A stretch of 64,000 nt of DNA from Blautia sp. (GCA_023667395.1 JAMPAC010000001.1:604705-668704); one strand, 5' to 3'. Shown: positions 34,028-44,193, counted from the stretch's first letter. Program-made: numbers and translations. The notes: generated by a model not told the origin, from the sequence alone.

Positions 34028-34120
34028 GAAGAATGCCTTCTCTTGGCATTCTTCAGTGTGAGATTTAGAATTTCTTTGCGAAATGCCCTCTGGCATGAGC
34101 ATTAGAAATTCTTCTCACAC
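34028..34120. repeat. Structured repeat family 1, copy overlapping the gltB stop
   Basis: Hairpin GAAGAATGCC (34028-34037)/GGCATTCTTC (34045-34054), then outer stem GTGTGAGA (34056-34063)/TCTCACAC (34113-34120), with AGAATTTCT/AGAAATTCT and an inner TGC-ATGCC/GGCAT-GCA stem. The TGA of the right arm (minus strand GTGTGA) is the gltB stop codon (34115-34117). Confidence 0.85.
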
Positions 34121-37100
34121 TTTTCTTGTATTGGCATAAAACGCCTCGATCTGCGCCTGTTCTGCGCTCAGCCCTTTTTCCTCCATCTGCACGATGGTCT
34201 TAAGGACGCGCTCGTAGTCATGAGGAATGATCTTCTTGAACTTGGGCAGATATTCCTCGAAATTGTCCAGGATTCGTTTTCCTTTCTCAGAGTTGGTCAG
34301 CGTCACATGTTCCTGGATCATGCCTTTCAGTTCCAGTACGTCATATTTGGAAGTGATTTCACTGGAGGAGACCATCTCCTTGTTCAGCCGCTTATAGAGG
34401 TCGTTCCGTTCGTCCAGCACATAGGCTATGCCGCCGCTCATGCCTGCGGCAAAGTTTTTGCCGGTGGATCCCAGCACCACCACGCGTCCGCCGGTCATGT
34501 ACTCGCAGCCGTGGTCGCCCACGCCCTCCACTACCGCCATGGCGCCGGAATTGCGGACACAGAAACGCTCTCCCGCCACGCCGTTGATGAAAGCTTTGCC
34601 GCTGGTAGCGCCGTAAAGCGCCACATTGCCGATGATAATATTTTCAGAGGGATCAAATTTGCTTCCCCTGGGCGGGTATACGATCAGCTTGCCGCCGGAA
34701 AGCCCTTTTCCGAAATAGTCGTTGGAATCGCCCACCAATTCCAGGGTCAGGCCTTTCGGGATAAAGGCTCCGAAGGACTGTCCGCCCGCTCCCTTGCACA
34801 GCACATGATAGGTGTCCTCCTCCAGGTTGTCGCCCAGCTTTCTGGTAATCTCGCTGCCCAGAATTGTGCCGAAAGTACGGTCCGTGTTGGAAACGTCCAC
34901 TTCAACGCTTCGTTTCTGCCCGGATTCCATGGCTTTCTTCAACTGTTTTAGCAGTACCTTTTCATCCAGCGTTTTTTCCAGTTCGAAATCGTACACCTGT
35001 TTCGGGTCAAAAGTGTATTTCATCCTGCTTTCCTGATAGGGATTTGACAGGATGCGGGACAGATCTACCTCCCGCTGTCTTTGGTTCAGGTTCTCCCTTA
35101 CCCGGAGCAGGTCGGTGCGTCCCACCAGTTCGTCCACTGTCTTAATGCCCAGCGCCGCCATGTATTCCCGCAGTTCCTGGGCGATAAATTTCATGAAATT
35201 CTCCACATATTCCGGCTTGCCCCTGAAATTCTTACGCAGTTCCGGATTCTGGGTGGCCACGCCCACGGGGCAGGTGTCCAGGTTGCAGACTCTCATCATG
35301 ACGCAGCCCATGGTCACCAAGGGCGCGGTGGCAAAGCCGAATTCTTCCGCCCCAAGGATTGCCGCGATGGCCACGTCCCGTCCGCTCATCAGCTTTCCGT
35401 CAGTCTCGATGCGCACTTTATTCCGCAGGCCGTTCATGATCAGGGTCTGATGGGTCTCTGCAAGACCCAGTTCCCAGGGAAGTCCCGCGTTGTGGATGGA
35501 ACTTCTGGGCGCCGCCCCGGTGCCTCCGTCATAGCCGGACACCAGGATGACCTGGGCTCCCGCCTTGGCCACGCCTGCCGCCACCGTGCCCACGCCCGCC
35601 TCGGAAACCAGCTTTACGGAAATGCGGGCGTCCTTGTTGGCATTTTTCAGGTCATAGATCAGCTGCGCCAGATCCTCAATGGAATAGATATCATGATGAG
35701 GCGGCGGGGAGATCAGGGACACGCCGGGGGTGGAGTGGCGGGTCTTGGCAATCCAGGGGTAGACCTTTCCGCCGGGCAGATGTCCGCCCTCGCCGGGCTT
35801 TGCGCCCTGTGCCATCTTGATCTGGATCTCCTTTGCACTGACCAGATAGCGGCTGGTGACGCCGAAACGTCCGCTTGCCACCTGTTTGATGGCGGAACAG
35901 CGATCCAGGCCATCGGACCCCGGCGTCAGCCTGTCCAGTTCCTCGCCGCCCTCGCCGGAATTGCTCTTTCCGTGCAGCCTGTTCATGGCAATGGCCATGG
36001 TCTCATGGGCTTCCTTGGAAATGGAACCGTAGGACATGGCTCCCGTCTTAAACCGGGTCACAATGGACTCCACCGGCTCTACCTGTTCGATGTCGATTCC
36101 TTTTTTCGGATAATTGAAATCCATCAGCCCTCTCAGGTTCTTGATGGAAGTTTCGTCATTTACCATGGCGGTATACTGCTTGAACATGACGTAATCGCCC
36201 CGCCTGGTGGATTCCTGCAGCATATGGATGGTGGCGGGATTGTAAAGGTGCTCGTCGCCGCCGCTCCTTGCTTTGTGGTGTCCGGGACTGTCCAGGGTCA
36301 GGTCGTTGCCCAGCCCCAAAGGATCGAATGCCATGGAATGCAGTTCGTCCACCTGCGCCTCGATATCCTTTAACGTGATACCGCCCACACGGCTCACCGT
36401 ATTGCAGAAATATTTGTTAATCACTTCCGGCGCAATGCCGATGGCCTCGAAGATCTGGGAACCCTGATAGGACTGGATGGTGCTGATGCCCATTTTGGAA
36501 GCGATCTTCACAATGCCATGGAGCACCGCGTTGTTGTAGTCGTTCACCGCCGCATAGTAATCCTTATCCAGCATGTGGTTCTCGATCAGTTCCTTAATGC
36601 TCTCCTGTGCCAGGTAAGGGTTGATGGCGCAGGCGCCGTAGCCCAGCAGGGTGGCAAAATGATGCACTTCCCTGGGCTCTCCGGACTCCAGGATCAGCGC
36701 CACTCTGGTCCGCTTCTTGGTACGTACCAGGTATTGGTTCAGCGCGGACACCGCCAGCAGGGAGGGCATGGGCACATGGTTTTCATCCACGCCCCGGTCG
36801 GAAAGGATCAGTATGTTCACGCCGTCCCTGTAAGCCCGGTCCACCTCCACAAAAAGCCTGTCAATGGCCCGCTCCAGGCTGGTGTTCTTATAATAAGTGA
36901 TGGGGACTACCTCTACCTTGAAGCCCTCCGCTTTCATATTCTTGATCTTCAGCAGGTCCGTGTTGGTCAGAATGGGATTGTTGACCCGCAGCACATTACA
37001 GTTTTTGGGTGATTCTTTTAAAATATTTCTCTCCGTACCGATATAGACGGTGGTGGAGGTCACGATCTCCTCCCGGATGGCGTCGATGGGCGGATTGGTG

Positions 37101-38665
37101 ACCTGAGCAAACAGCTGTTTAAAATAATGGAACAGGGGATGATGGCTCTTGCTCAGGACGGGAATCGGAGTGTCCACGCCCATGGCCGCAATGGCCTCGC
37201 CGCCGTTCTTCGCCATGGGCAGGATGCTGGTCTGCAGTTCCTCATAAGTGTAGCCGAAAGCCTTCTGCATCCGCTGGCGTTCCTCATAGGTATACTCCGG
37301 CACGCGCAGGTTGGGGATGTTCAAATCCTTTAAAAAGACCAGATTATTGTCCAGCCATTCCCCGTAAGGCTGCCTGGAAGCATATTTTTCCTTTAATTCC
37401 TCGTCGGAGATCACTTTTCCCTGCACCGTGTCCACCAGCAGCATCTTGCCCGGGCGGAGACGCTCTTTCAGCTTGATCTTCGCAGGGTCGATATCCAGCA
37501 CGCCCACCTCTGAGGAAAGGATCAGGGTGTCATCCTCGGTGATCATATACCTGGAGGGACGCAGGCCGTTCCTGTCCAGCACGGCGCCCATGATATCCCC
37601 ATCGGAAAAGAGAATGGACGCAGGACCGTCCCAGGGTTCCATCATGGTGGCATAATATTGGTAGAAATCCCGCTTGGTCTGGGACATCGCCTTGTTATTC
37701 GCCCATGGCTCCGGAATGGCGATCATCACCGCCAGGGGCAGATCCATACCGCTCATCACCAAAAATTCCAGGGTGTTATCCAGCATGGCGGAGTCGGAGC
37801 CCGTCTTGTTGATGGCAGGCAGTACCTTGTGCATATGACCCTTTAAAAACTCGGATTCCATATTTTCCTCCCGGGCAAGCATCTTATCCGCATTGCCCCG
37901 GATGGTGTTGATCTCGCCGTTATGTACCATCAGGCGGTTGGGGTGCGCCCGCTCCCAGCTGGGATTGGTATTGGTGGAAAAGCGGGAATGCACCATGGCA
38001 ATGGCGGACTCATAATCCTCGCTCTGCAGATCCGCAAAGAACGTCCGCAGCTGTCCCACCAGGAACATGCCCTTGTATACAATGGTACGGCTGGAAAAGG
38101 AAACCACATAAGTGTCGTCGCTGGACTGCTCGAACAGGCGTCTCGCAATGTAAAGCTTCCGGTCAAACTCCAGTCCCTTTTCCACGTTGGCGGGCTTCTT
38201 CACAAAGCCCTGCATGATGTAGGGCATACATTCCACCGCCTTGTGCCCCAACACATTGGGAAATGTGGGAACCTCCCTCCATCCCAGGAATTCCAGTCCC
38301 TCCTTCTCCACTATGATCTCAAACATTTTCCTGGCCTGATTGCGGCGCAGTTCCTCCTGGGGAAAGAAGAACATGCCAATGCCGTACTCCCTCTCCTTTC
38401 CAATCTCGATGCCAAGGGGTTTGCATACCCTGGCAAAGAATCTGTGGGGGATCTGGGTCAGGATGCCTACGCCGTCGCCGGTCTTCCCCTCCGCGTCCTT
38501 TCCTGCCCTGTGCTCCAGGTTCTCAACGATCTTCAGCGCGTTCTCCACGGTAGCGCGGGTCTTCTGTCCATTGATATTGACACAGGCCCCGATCCCGCAG
38601 TTATCATGCTCAAACTCCTGACGGTAAAGGGGAGCCTGAGGGATTTCCTTTTTTACATCAAACAT
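34115..38665 (-). CDS. gltB: Glutamate synthase large subunit
   Basis: 1516 residues, normal for GltB. Order: class II glutamine amidotransferase whose catalytic Cys is in DNCGIGACVNI (about residue 22, after a short propeptide), a central domain, the FMN-binding synthase domain (SPPPHHDIYSIEDLAQLIYD, SGYDGGTGAAPRSS), the 3Fe-4S ligands in CVMMRVCNLDTCPVG, and the C-terminal beta-helix (GGRVVVLGSTGKNFAAGMSGG). The stop codon lies inside a repeat, giving the ending RKV. It is read from its own promoter at 38764-38792. Confidence 0.97.
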   Translation of the reverse strand: MFDVKKEIPQAPLYRQEFEHDNCGIGACVNINGQKTRATVENALKIVENLEHRAGKDAEGKTGDGVGILTQIPHRFFARVCKPLGIEIGKEREYGIGMFFFPQEELRRNQARKMFEIIVEKEGLEFLGWREVPTFPNVLGHKAVECMPYIMQGFVKKPANVEKGLEFDRKLYIARRLFEQSSDDTYVVSFSSRTIVYKGMFLVGQLRTFFADLQSEDYESAIAMVHSRFSTNTNPSWERAHPNRLMVHNGEINTIRGNADKMLAREENMESEFLKGHMHKVLPAINKTGSDSAMLDNTLEFLVMSGMDLPLAVMIAIPEPWANNKAMSQTKRDFYQYYATMMEPWDGPASILFSDGDIMGAVLDRNGLRPSRYMITEDDTLILSSEVGVLDIDPAKIKLKERLRPGKMLLVDTVQGKVISDEELKEKYASRQPYGEWLDNNLVFLKDLNIPNLRVPEYTYEERQRMQKAFGYTYEELQTSILPMAKNGGEAIAAMGVDTPIPVLSKSHHPLFHYFKQLFAQVTNPPIDAIREEIVTSTTVYIGTERNILKESPKNCNVLRVNNPILTNTDLLKIKNMKAEGFKVEVVPITYYKNTSLERAIDRLFVEVDRAYRDGVNILILSDRGVDENHVPMPSLLAVSALNQYLVRTKKRTRVALILESGEPREVHHFATLLGYGACAINPYLAQESIKELIENHMLDKDYYAAVNDYNNAVLHGIVKIASKMGISTIQSYQGSQIFEAIGIAPEVINKYFCNTVSRVGGITLKDIEAQVDELHSMAFDPLGLGNDLTLDSPGHHKARSGGDEHLYNPATIHMLQESTRRGDYVMFKQYTAMVNDETSIKNLRGLMDFNYPKKGIDIEQVEPVESIVTRFKTGAMSYGSISKEAHETMAIAMNRLHGKSNSGEGGEELDRLTPGSDGLDRCSAIKQVASGRFGVTSRYLVSAKEIQIKMAQGAKPGEGGHLPGGKVYPWIAKTRHSTPGVSLISPPPHHDIYSIEDLAQLIYDLKNANKDARISVKLVSEAGVGTVAAGVAKAGAQVILVSGYDGGTGAAPRSSIHNAGLPWELGLAETHQTLIMNGLRNKVRIETDGKLMSGRDVAIAAILGAEEFGFATAPLVTMGCVMMRVCNLDTCPVGVATQNPELRKNFRGKPEYVENFMKFIAQELREYMAALGIKTVDELVGRTDLLRVRENLNQRQREVDLSRILSNPYQESRMKYTFDPKQVYDFELEKTLDEKVLLKQLKKAMESGQKRSVEVDVSNTDRTFGTILGSEITRKLGDNLEEDTYHVLCKGAGGQSFGAFIPKGLTLELVGDSNDYFGKGLSGGKLIVYPPRGSKFDPSENIIIGNVALYGATSGKAFINGVAGERFCVRNSGAMAVVEGVGDHGCEYMTGGRVVVLGSTGKNFAAGMSGGIAYVLDERNDLYKRLNKEMVSSSEITSKYDVLELKGMIQEHVTLTNSEKGKRILDNFEEYLPKFKKIIPHDYERVLKTIVQMEEKGLSAEQAQIEAFYANTRKV

Positions 38666-38713
38666 GGCTGCTTACTCCTTTCTGGTTTCTGCTCATTCAA
38701 ATGAGCAGGCGCA

Positions 38714-38754
38714 GAAAGACGCAATAAGGCTATCTTGCGCCTCATTGCGTCTTC
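38714..38754 (-). promoter_or_regulatory. Leader hairpin in the gltB 5' UTR
   Basis: AAGACGCAAT (38716-38725) pairs with ATTGCGTCTT (38744-38753), continued by AGGC/GCCT. A smaller hairpin CTGCTCATT/ATGAGCAG follows at about 38688-38708. Together they fill the 90 nt leader. No T run, so mRNA stability or translation control is more likely than termination. Confidence 0.65.
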
Positions 38755-38763
38755 ACTGAAAAC

Positions 38764-38829
38764 ACTATACAACAAATTACTTCATCTGTAAATAAAAACT
38801 TTTTCTTAAATTGTCAGATAATCTGACAA
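38764..38829 (-). promoter_or_regulatory. gltB promoter with upstream LysR-like dyad
   Basis: Minus strand: -35 TTTACA (38787-38792), 17 bp, -10 TATAGT (38764-38769). A perfect 19 bp dyad TTGTCAGAT-A-ATCTGACAA (38811-38829) is centred about 63 bp upstream of the predicted start, where LysR-type activators bind, and it contains T-N11-A (TCAGATTATCTGA). GltC-type control of gltB is known in Bacillus; no lysR gene lies in the window. Confidence 0.8.
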
Positions 38830-38892
38830 CTCAATATTTTTTTATATTTTGTCTGTATATAGCGCACATCATAGTAAAACTTTCTTTTTTGC

Positions 38893-38921
38893 TTGATTTG
38901 CGAACGCATTTTTGCTATCAT
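38893..38921 (+). promoter_or_regulatory. Promoter of the toxin-antitoxin pair
   Basis: -35 TTGATT (38893-38898), 17 bp, -10 TATCAT (38916-38921). It is divergent from gltB. A strong AAAGGAG stands 7 nt before the toxin ATG at 38953. Confidence 0.75.
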
Positions 38922-38952
38922 AATAATATCCAAAAGAAAAAGGAGTCAGCGG

Positions 38953-39312
38953 ATGTTCAAAATTGAATTCTACAGTACCGCAGACGGCACCTCTGAGTTG
39001 TGGAACTTTCTCGATAAACTACAGCAAAAAAGCGTTAAAAACAAAGACGCTCGAATACAGCACAAGCAAATCCTCATGTATATCCAGCTGCTTGAAGATC
39101 ATGGCACACAACTTGGCGAAAATATAACCAAACATCTGGAAGATAATATATGGGAACTCCGCCCGGGAAACAACAGAATATTATACTTCTATCATAAAGA
39201 TGACACCTATGTGCTTCTGCATCAGTTTCGCAAAAAGACACAGAAAACACCGCATCGCGAACTTGAAAAGGCCAAAAATGAACGCGATGATTGGATTTCC
39301 AGAAAGAGGTAA
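38953..39312 (+). CDS. RelE/HigB-like toxin (Gp49-type)
   Basis: 119 residues from the ATG at 38953 with AAAGGAG 7 nt upstream. The fold signature is a small basic protein with FKIEFYSTADGTSELWNFLD at the start and IWELRPGNNRILYFYH plus VLLHQFRKKTQKTP near the end, as in the HigB/Gp49 group of RelE-like mRNA interferases. Conserved Arg, His and Lys residues near the C-terminus would be catalytic. The HTH antitoxin gene follows 5 bp after the stop, giving the toxin-first order typical of higBA. Confidence 0.88.
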   Translation: MFKIEFYSTADGTSELWNFLDKLQQKSVKNKDARIQHKQILMYIQLLEDHGTQLGENITKHLEDNIWELRPGNNRILYFYHKDDTYVLLHQFRKKTQKTPHRELEKAKNERDDWISRKR

Positions 39313-39317
39313 TGTAT

Positions 39318-39608
39318 ATGGCAACTTGGTCGGATTACAAAAATCATGTGAGAAAAACAAATCCCAAAATCGCAGAAGATGTTGATGAAGTTGAGGTTCT
39401 TTCCCGAATCATCGGCACAATGATCGAACAGCGCCATGATCTCAACCTTTCCCAGAGAGATCTTGCCAATCTGTGCGGGATTCCACATTCATCTGTGGCA
39501 AGAATTGAATCGGGAATATCTACTCCCAATCTCCGTACGCTTCTGAAAATATTGAAGCAGCTGGGACTCAGCCTGACAGTCAATCCTGTTTCTCAGACAA
39601 CAAAGTAA
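39318..39608 (+). CDS. HigA-like XRE antitoxin
   Basis: 96 residues from the ATG at 39318 with GAGG 8 nt upstream. It has one Cro/C1-type HTH at about 38-92: LSQRDLANLCGIPHSSVARIES, then ISTPNLRTLLKILKQLGL. The N-terminal 35 residues probably wrap the toxin. It likely binds the promoter at 38893 and represses the pair. Cotranscribed with the toxin gene. Confidence 0.88.
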   Translation: MATWSDYKNHVRKTNPKIAEDVDEVEVLSRIIGTMIEQRHDLNLSQRDLANLCGIPHSSVARIESGISTPNLRTLLKILKQLGLSLTVNPVSQTTK

Positions 39609-39621
39609 ACCAGGCACCGCT

Positions 39622-39768
39622 TTTTATAAAAAGATGCCCCATAGCATATTTCTTTTGAATAGTCGTCCTGAAATTCCTCCCCATACCCTCTGCATCTATC
39701 TGCGCAACCGCTTCTTCGCAGGACTGCGCCAGCGTTTTACCAAATCTGCAGGGACGGGTGATCAGTTT
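39622..39768 (-). pseudogene. In-frame relic of a second AAA-ATPase after the 39769 gene stop
   Basis: Directly after the TAG of the 39769 gene, in the same frame, the sequence reads KLITRPCRFGKTL, closely matching that gene's own P-loop [12 protein letters not shown], and then jumps to CEEAVAQIDAEGM, which resembles the helical end of such proteins. It looks like a second copy with its middle deleted, fused behind the intact gene. It ends inside the antitoxin 3' end. Confidence 0.5.
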
Positions 39769-41478
39769 CTAGATATTCTGTCCTTCCATCTTCCCGAACC
39801 TTACCTCGCAGTCTTTCCGGTAAAAGGCTATCCCATAGCAGTCGATTTTCCGATAGCCCTCCGCCCGCAGTTCCTCCGCGTACTTCCTGTCGTATATCTG
39901 CTGCAGCGCTTTCTCCGCATCCTCCTCCAGCTCGTCGATGCTTCCCGAAACCTTCACCTCCAGAATGAAAGATCTCCCTCTCAGGGACGGGCTTTTTACC
40001 ATAAAGTCAGACCTTCCGTTTCCGCTCTCCCGGTTGGATTTCACCACGTAATTCTCGCTCTGGCTTAAGATGCCGGCAAGAAAACCGTGATAAAAACTCT
40101 CCGCACTGTCATAGAAGCTGATCGTGTCAAAAAGCTGACCGCTCAAAATATCCCCCATCCTGACCCCGTCGCCCTCTTCCATGGCTTTGTACAGATCCCG
40201 GAAATCCTGCTTTTCTATTTTCTCTCTCATCCAATTCATGATGGTATTTTCATAAATCGTCATTACCTCCGTATTGGGAATACGGACTTTTAAGAACACA
40301 TATTTCTCTTTAAAATATTCGATTGCTTTCGTCAGATACCCGGTAAAATATAAGAAATTCCAGAGGTTATCATCCCTGCTGTGCATATCCTCATAAGTGA
40401 CTTCCTCATGTACCTGGATATCCAGAGTACCCCCGCTCAATAATGTCTCGATCTGCGTCTTGGTGTCCCGGTCCGCCCGGGCGATCATGTCCCTGATAAT
40501 GTCGTTGAAACTGGTGTTGATCCAGTACGGACGAGGAAATGCCGCCTTACTGGCCGCCAGGTCATACATAAAATTGATGACGCTCCAAGGATTATAGACC
40601 TCCGTCTCCCCAAAGGTATATCCGTCATACCATTCCTTCATGGTCGGGAAACGGCTTTCCACTTCATAATATTCCATCATCCGCAGCACTTCCGCCTCCG
40701 TAAAGCCAAAGTGTTCGCTGTACTGCTGATCCAGCATGGAAATAATTCTCAGATGGTTCAGTCCGGTAAAAATACTCTCCCTGGAAATCCGCAGACAGCC
40801 GGTGATCACCGCAAGCTGCAGGCAGTCGTTGGTCTTCAGAGCCGACTCAAACAGCGAACGGATGAAATCTGTCATCTCCTGATAAAACCCCTTAAAATAG
40901 GCGTCTTCAAGCGGTACATCGTACTCGTCCAGCAGGATGATCGTATTTTTCCCCGTAGCCTGATGCAGACATTTGCTCAAAAACTGCAGAGCGCCGGAAT
41001 AATCGTTATAGTCCGCCTTTCCACTGGCGAACTCACGGAACTTCTGTTTATTCTGCTCATTCAGATTATCGCTTTCCAGCACATATTGATGTTTCTGATA
41101 TTCTTCTGTAATTGCATACTTTATCTTGCTGAAAGCCGCCTCAAAGTTCCTCTGCTTCGCCGATTTCAGCGTCAGGTTGATCACAGGGTAACTGCCCATC
41201 TGTCCCGTGTACGCCTCCCCGGCATCCATGATCTTAAGCCCCTGAAAAAGTTCCCTGTTCCGGGCGTTCTTCTCCCTGTCCCCCGTATCCTCAAAGAAGT
41301 ATCGGAGCATACTGAGGTTCAACGTCTTCCCGAAGCGCCTGGGACGGGTAAAGAGGTTCACTTTTCCCTTTAAATCCAACAGTTCCTTAATAAACAGCGT
41401 CTTATCCACATAATAATACCCTGTTTTGATCATGTCCTCAAAGTTCTCTACCCCTATCGGCAGCGCTTTCTTCACCAT
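39769..41478 (-). CDS. AAA-ATPase fused to PD-(D/E)XK nuclease (DUF1703-type)
   Basis: 569 residues. The N-terminal AAA-ATPase-like part has [22 protein letters not shown], Walker [14 protein letters not shown] at about 41-53 (a variant without GKS) and Walker [12 protein letters not shown]. The C-terminal part (about 440-560) is a PD-(D/E)XK nuclease: [15 protein letters not shown], then [13 protein letters not shown] (D...ExK), [14 protein letters not shown] and [15 protein letters not shown]. Common in gut Clostridia and Bacteroidetes in many copies; function not established. Confidence 0.85.
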   Translation of the reverse strand: MVKKALPIGVENFEDMIKTGYYYVDKTLFIKELLDLKGKVNLFTRPRRFGKTLNLSMLRYFFEDTGDREKNARNRELFQGLKIMDAGEAYTGQMGSYPVINLTLKSAKQRNFEAAFSKIKYAITEEYQKHQYVLESDNLNEQNKQKFREFASGKADYNDYSGALQFLSKCLHQATGKNTIILLDEYDVPLEDAYFKGFYQEMTDFIRSLFESALKTNDCLQLAVITGCLRISRESIFTGLNHLRIISMLDQQYSEHFGFTEAEVLRMMEYYEVESRFPTMKEWYDGYTFGETEVYNPWSVINFMYDLAASKAAFPRPYWINTSFNDIIRDMIARADRDTKTQIETLLSGGTLDIQVHEEVTYEDMHSRDDNLWNFLYFTGYLTKAIEYFKEKYVFLKVRIPNTEVMTIYENTIMNWMREKIEKQDFRDLYKAMEEGDGVRMGDILSGQLFDTISFYDSAESFYHGFLAGILSQSENYVVKSNRESGNGRSDFMVKSPSLRGRSFILEVKVSGSIDELEEDAEKALQQIYDRKYAEELRAEGYRKIDCYGIAFYRKDCEVRFGKMEGQNI

Positions 41479-41664
41479 GCGGCACCTCCCACACTCGGAT
41501 ATGGCTGTTGTACCATGATTATACCCTAATCTCTGCTATTTCTCAATCTATTCTTTCTGGCTGCTTTCCTTCTCCATCGTTCAGCCCGACCTGACGACGA
41601 TCTGCTGATCAACTTTTTTGATATTGCTAATTTACTGAGTAGTCAGCCAATTGAGTAGGGGAGA

Positions 41665-43481
41665 TCAAATCTCCCTTTCCACCATCGTACCTACTTTCCA
41701 AGCCTGCTCTGTACCCTCAGCAATCAGCGCGTTCTTATCTCTCTTTCCACTTGGCGCAACCGGAAATGATTCTTGATTATTTCTTATATGCACATATAAA
41801 ACTTCCACTACTTCCTTCGGACAATTTCTGTTAATTTCCAGCCCGATCTGATTTTGAAATGACTTATCGTCAATCATTTCGTCTGGCTGCGGCTCAATAT
41901 GAACAACGACTGCATTGTTATCTATCTGCACAACGGTACAAGACATAATTGAATCCAGGTTTCCTAATAATTCCTCTATTTTGTAAAACGGATATTCATT
42001 GCCATTATTGAGCCTAATATTGTCTGTTATCCTTCCATATATTCTTAAAGTTCCCTTTTTATCCAGGGAACCATATGCTCCCATTCTCAGCCAGACTTTT
42101 CCATCGTCCACAATCATATTCTCCATTGTCAACCCTGCTTCTCTATAATATCCCTGCATAGTACAGGGTCCTGATAAAATCACATTCCCTACTTCATCAA
42201 TTCCACAATCTTTACCGTTTTTATCAATAACCCTTACTTCACAGCATCCCAGCGGCGTCAAACCTATATTCTTCCTCTGCAAAATGTAATATGGTCTTTT
42301 TTCCTGCAAAGCCTTGTATAAAGTAACAAGCACTCCGCTGCTTTCACTCGTTCCTCCTCCGATAGAAAATTTTATTGGTGCCAACGGCCATGGCAATTTT
42401 GCTGTTCCAAATCTATGCTGTTTTGCAGCTTTATTAAAAAACTTTTCTTCTCCCCTGCTCATTGCCTCACCTGTAACCGTTGCGACAAACAGATACGGCA
42501 TGTTTACGTTTTTAAACTTCACATCAAAACACAGCTTTTTAGAAACATCTTCCCAAAATCCAACCCCTGCACAAGCGACATTCGGTTGATTATTTATCAA
42601 AGCATAAATAAAATAATTTTTCTCATAAATAGGCTCCAGCGCAATTGTACAGCTACGAAACAAAGTATCGGTTATACTTGTTGTGATTCCTGCATGAATG
42701 TATGTCGGGAAATGGGCCAAAACCACTAAATCCTTCATCGTTCCCAAACCAGAAATATCTGGATCTTTAAATCTGGATATTGTCATATAACTTTTGACAG
42801 GGTGCATAATAGCTTTAGGCATGCTGGGATTAGTGGTTCCGCTCGTATAAGTGATGGTAAAATTATCATCTAAATTCACTGAGCAATTCTCTTCAAGTGT
42901 TTCTTCATCACAACCCTTTAACGCTGCAAATTCTTCACCACTTATTACATTATTACCCGAAACGGTAATGTGCATATCGATAAATTTTATATCAATTTCT
43001 TCATAGGGATTGCTTTTATCAGCTAAAGAGGCATCCAGGTCAAAATAAACAACATACTTTATTTTACTGGCTTCAATGGGAACCTTTAAATCTTTATACA
43101 CATTGGATGTTATAAAAATATAATCGCTTTGGGAATCATTAAAAATTTCTGTCAGATAATTTGGATCAAACCATTCTCCGACAGAATTCATAACTGCGCC
43201 AATTTTGCTTATTGCTAAGAATAAATATATAAATTCCGGCGACATTTTCATACACAGAGGTATCTTATCACCTTTCTTATAACCAAGCTTTCTTAAGCTG
43301 TATGCATAAAGTTCAACCTTGTCAAATAACTGCCCATAAGAAAACTGATTTTTTTATAGAGCAATGCTATTTTATTTGAATTCTTTTTGTTCCTCAAATA
43401 CACTTCCTCATAGATTGAATGTTGATGATTCTTTTCCAAATCGCTCAGTGCATTCTGAACTTTTTTATTACTAAATTTCAT
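41665..43481 (-). pseudogene. AMP-dependent acyl ligase 3, frameshifted in an A7 tract
   Basis: Two frames join to one ANL-family ligase. The first (43481 down) runs SIYEEVYLRNKKNSNKIALLY, then leaves frame at A7 (plus-strand T7, 43349-43355). One more A would give NQFSYGQLFDKVELYAYSL, joining the second frame, which has ITYTSGTTNPSMPKA (P-loop), the Gly/Tyr adenylate region, and the C-terminal VAPSGKRDKNAL with catalytic Lys. About 600 residues if restored. It may be a pseudogene, a phase-variable gene or a sequencing error. Last gene of the accessory biosynthetic cluster, 5 bp after the acyltransferase. Confidence 0.8.
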
Positions 43482-43486
43482 AAATC

Positions 43487-44185
43487 TTAAACACTCCTTA
43501 CAAAACTCATTTCATACTCATAATCAAACTTGGGATATTCTGCCACCCGCCGAATCACTTCTCTCTCCCACTCATCAGAGACAACAGTATCTCTCGGCAC
43601 AGAAAGGAACATTTCCCATATTTCCCACTTCAAAGTAGCCATAACATCCCTAAGTTCCTCTATTTTTTCTTCTTTATCATCCTCCGCATTGATATACATA
43701 AGTTGTCCAAACTTAATATAGCAGTCCTTTCCCCTGTATTCCAGCACAATAGGCAAGATCGGACATCCTGACTCCCTTGCCAGATCAATGATTCCCCAGT
43801 ACAGTGGCAGCATTGGCCTGGAGGATTCCAGATTCCATGTCCCTTCCGGAAAGATGCACACATTTCTCCCTCTTTTCAAACATTTCAACACTTTTCTACC
43901 AGCTTCTTTTTTACTCCGTTTTTGCCTGCGGTTTACATAAATTGCACCATTGAAAAAGAAACACAATCTGTCTATTACTTCCAGTCTTTGCTTTCCCACA
44001 AGCACATAGGCTTGTCTGCCAATTACTTCACTCACAATCGGAAAGTCATGTTTACAGGAATGATTTGCTGCGATCAGAATATTTCTTTCTAATGCCGGTA
44101 ATTTATTCATAATATGTAACTTATACTGGCGCTGCTTTTTCATCAATGTAAGCAAAACCGGATGAAATATTATATGTATATTCAT
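43487..44185 (-). CDS. PlsC-like acyltransferase 1
   Basis: 232 residues. The 1-acylglycerol-phosphate acyltransferase motifs are present: NHSCKHDFP (H-x4-D catalytic), a block with GAIYVNRR, FPEGTWN (substrate phosphate region) and PILPIVLEY. It lacks a clear long TM, so it may be a peripheral membrane enzyme. It moves an acyl chain from acyl-CoA or acyl-ACP to an acceptor; in this cluster that acceptor may not be glycerophosphate. 8 bp downstream of the helical-repeat gene. Confidence 0.85.
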   Translation of the reverse strand: MNIHIIFHPVLLTLMKKQRQYKLHIMNKLPALERNILIAANHSCKHDFPIVSEVIGRQAYVLVGKQRLEVIDRLCFFFNGAIYVNRRQKRSKKEAGRKVLKCLKRGRNVCIFPEGTWNLESSRPMLPLYWGIIDLARESGCPILPIVLEYRGKDCYIKFGQLMYINAEDDKEEKIEELRDVMATLKWEIWEMFLSVPRDTVVSDEWEREVIRRVAEYPKFDYEYEMSFVRSV

Positions 44186-44193
44186 AAGTCTCT

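Noticed and set aside
35081..36373. Long plus-strand open frame (430 codons) inside gltB
   Set aside because: It is antisense to a fully conserved GltB, lacks a ribosome binding site and has no domain-like text; a GC-codon shadow.
38666..38763. T-box or other known riboswitch in the gltB leader
   Set aside because: Only two simple hairpins; no T-box sequence, specifier loop or known aptamer core.
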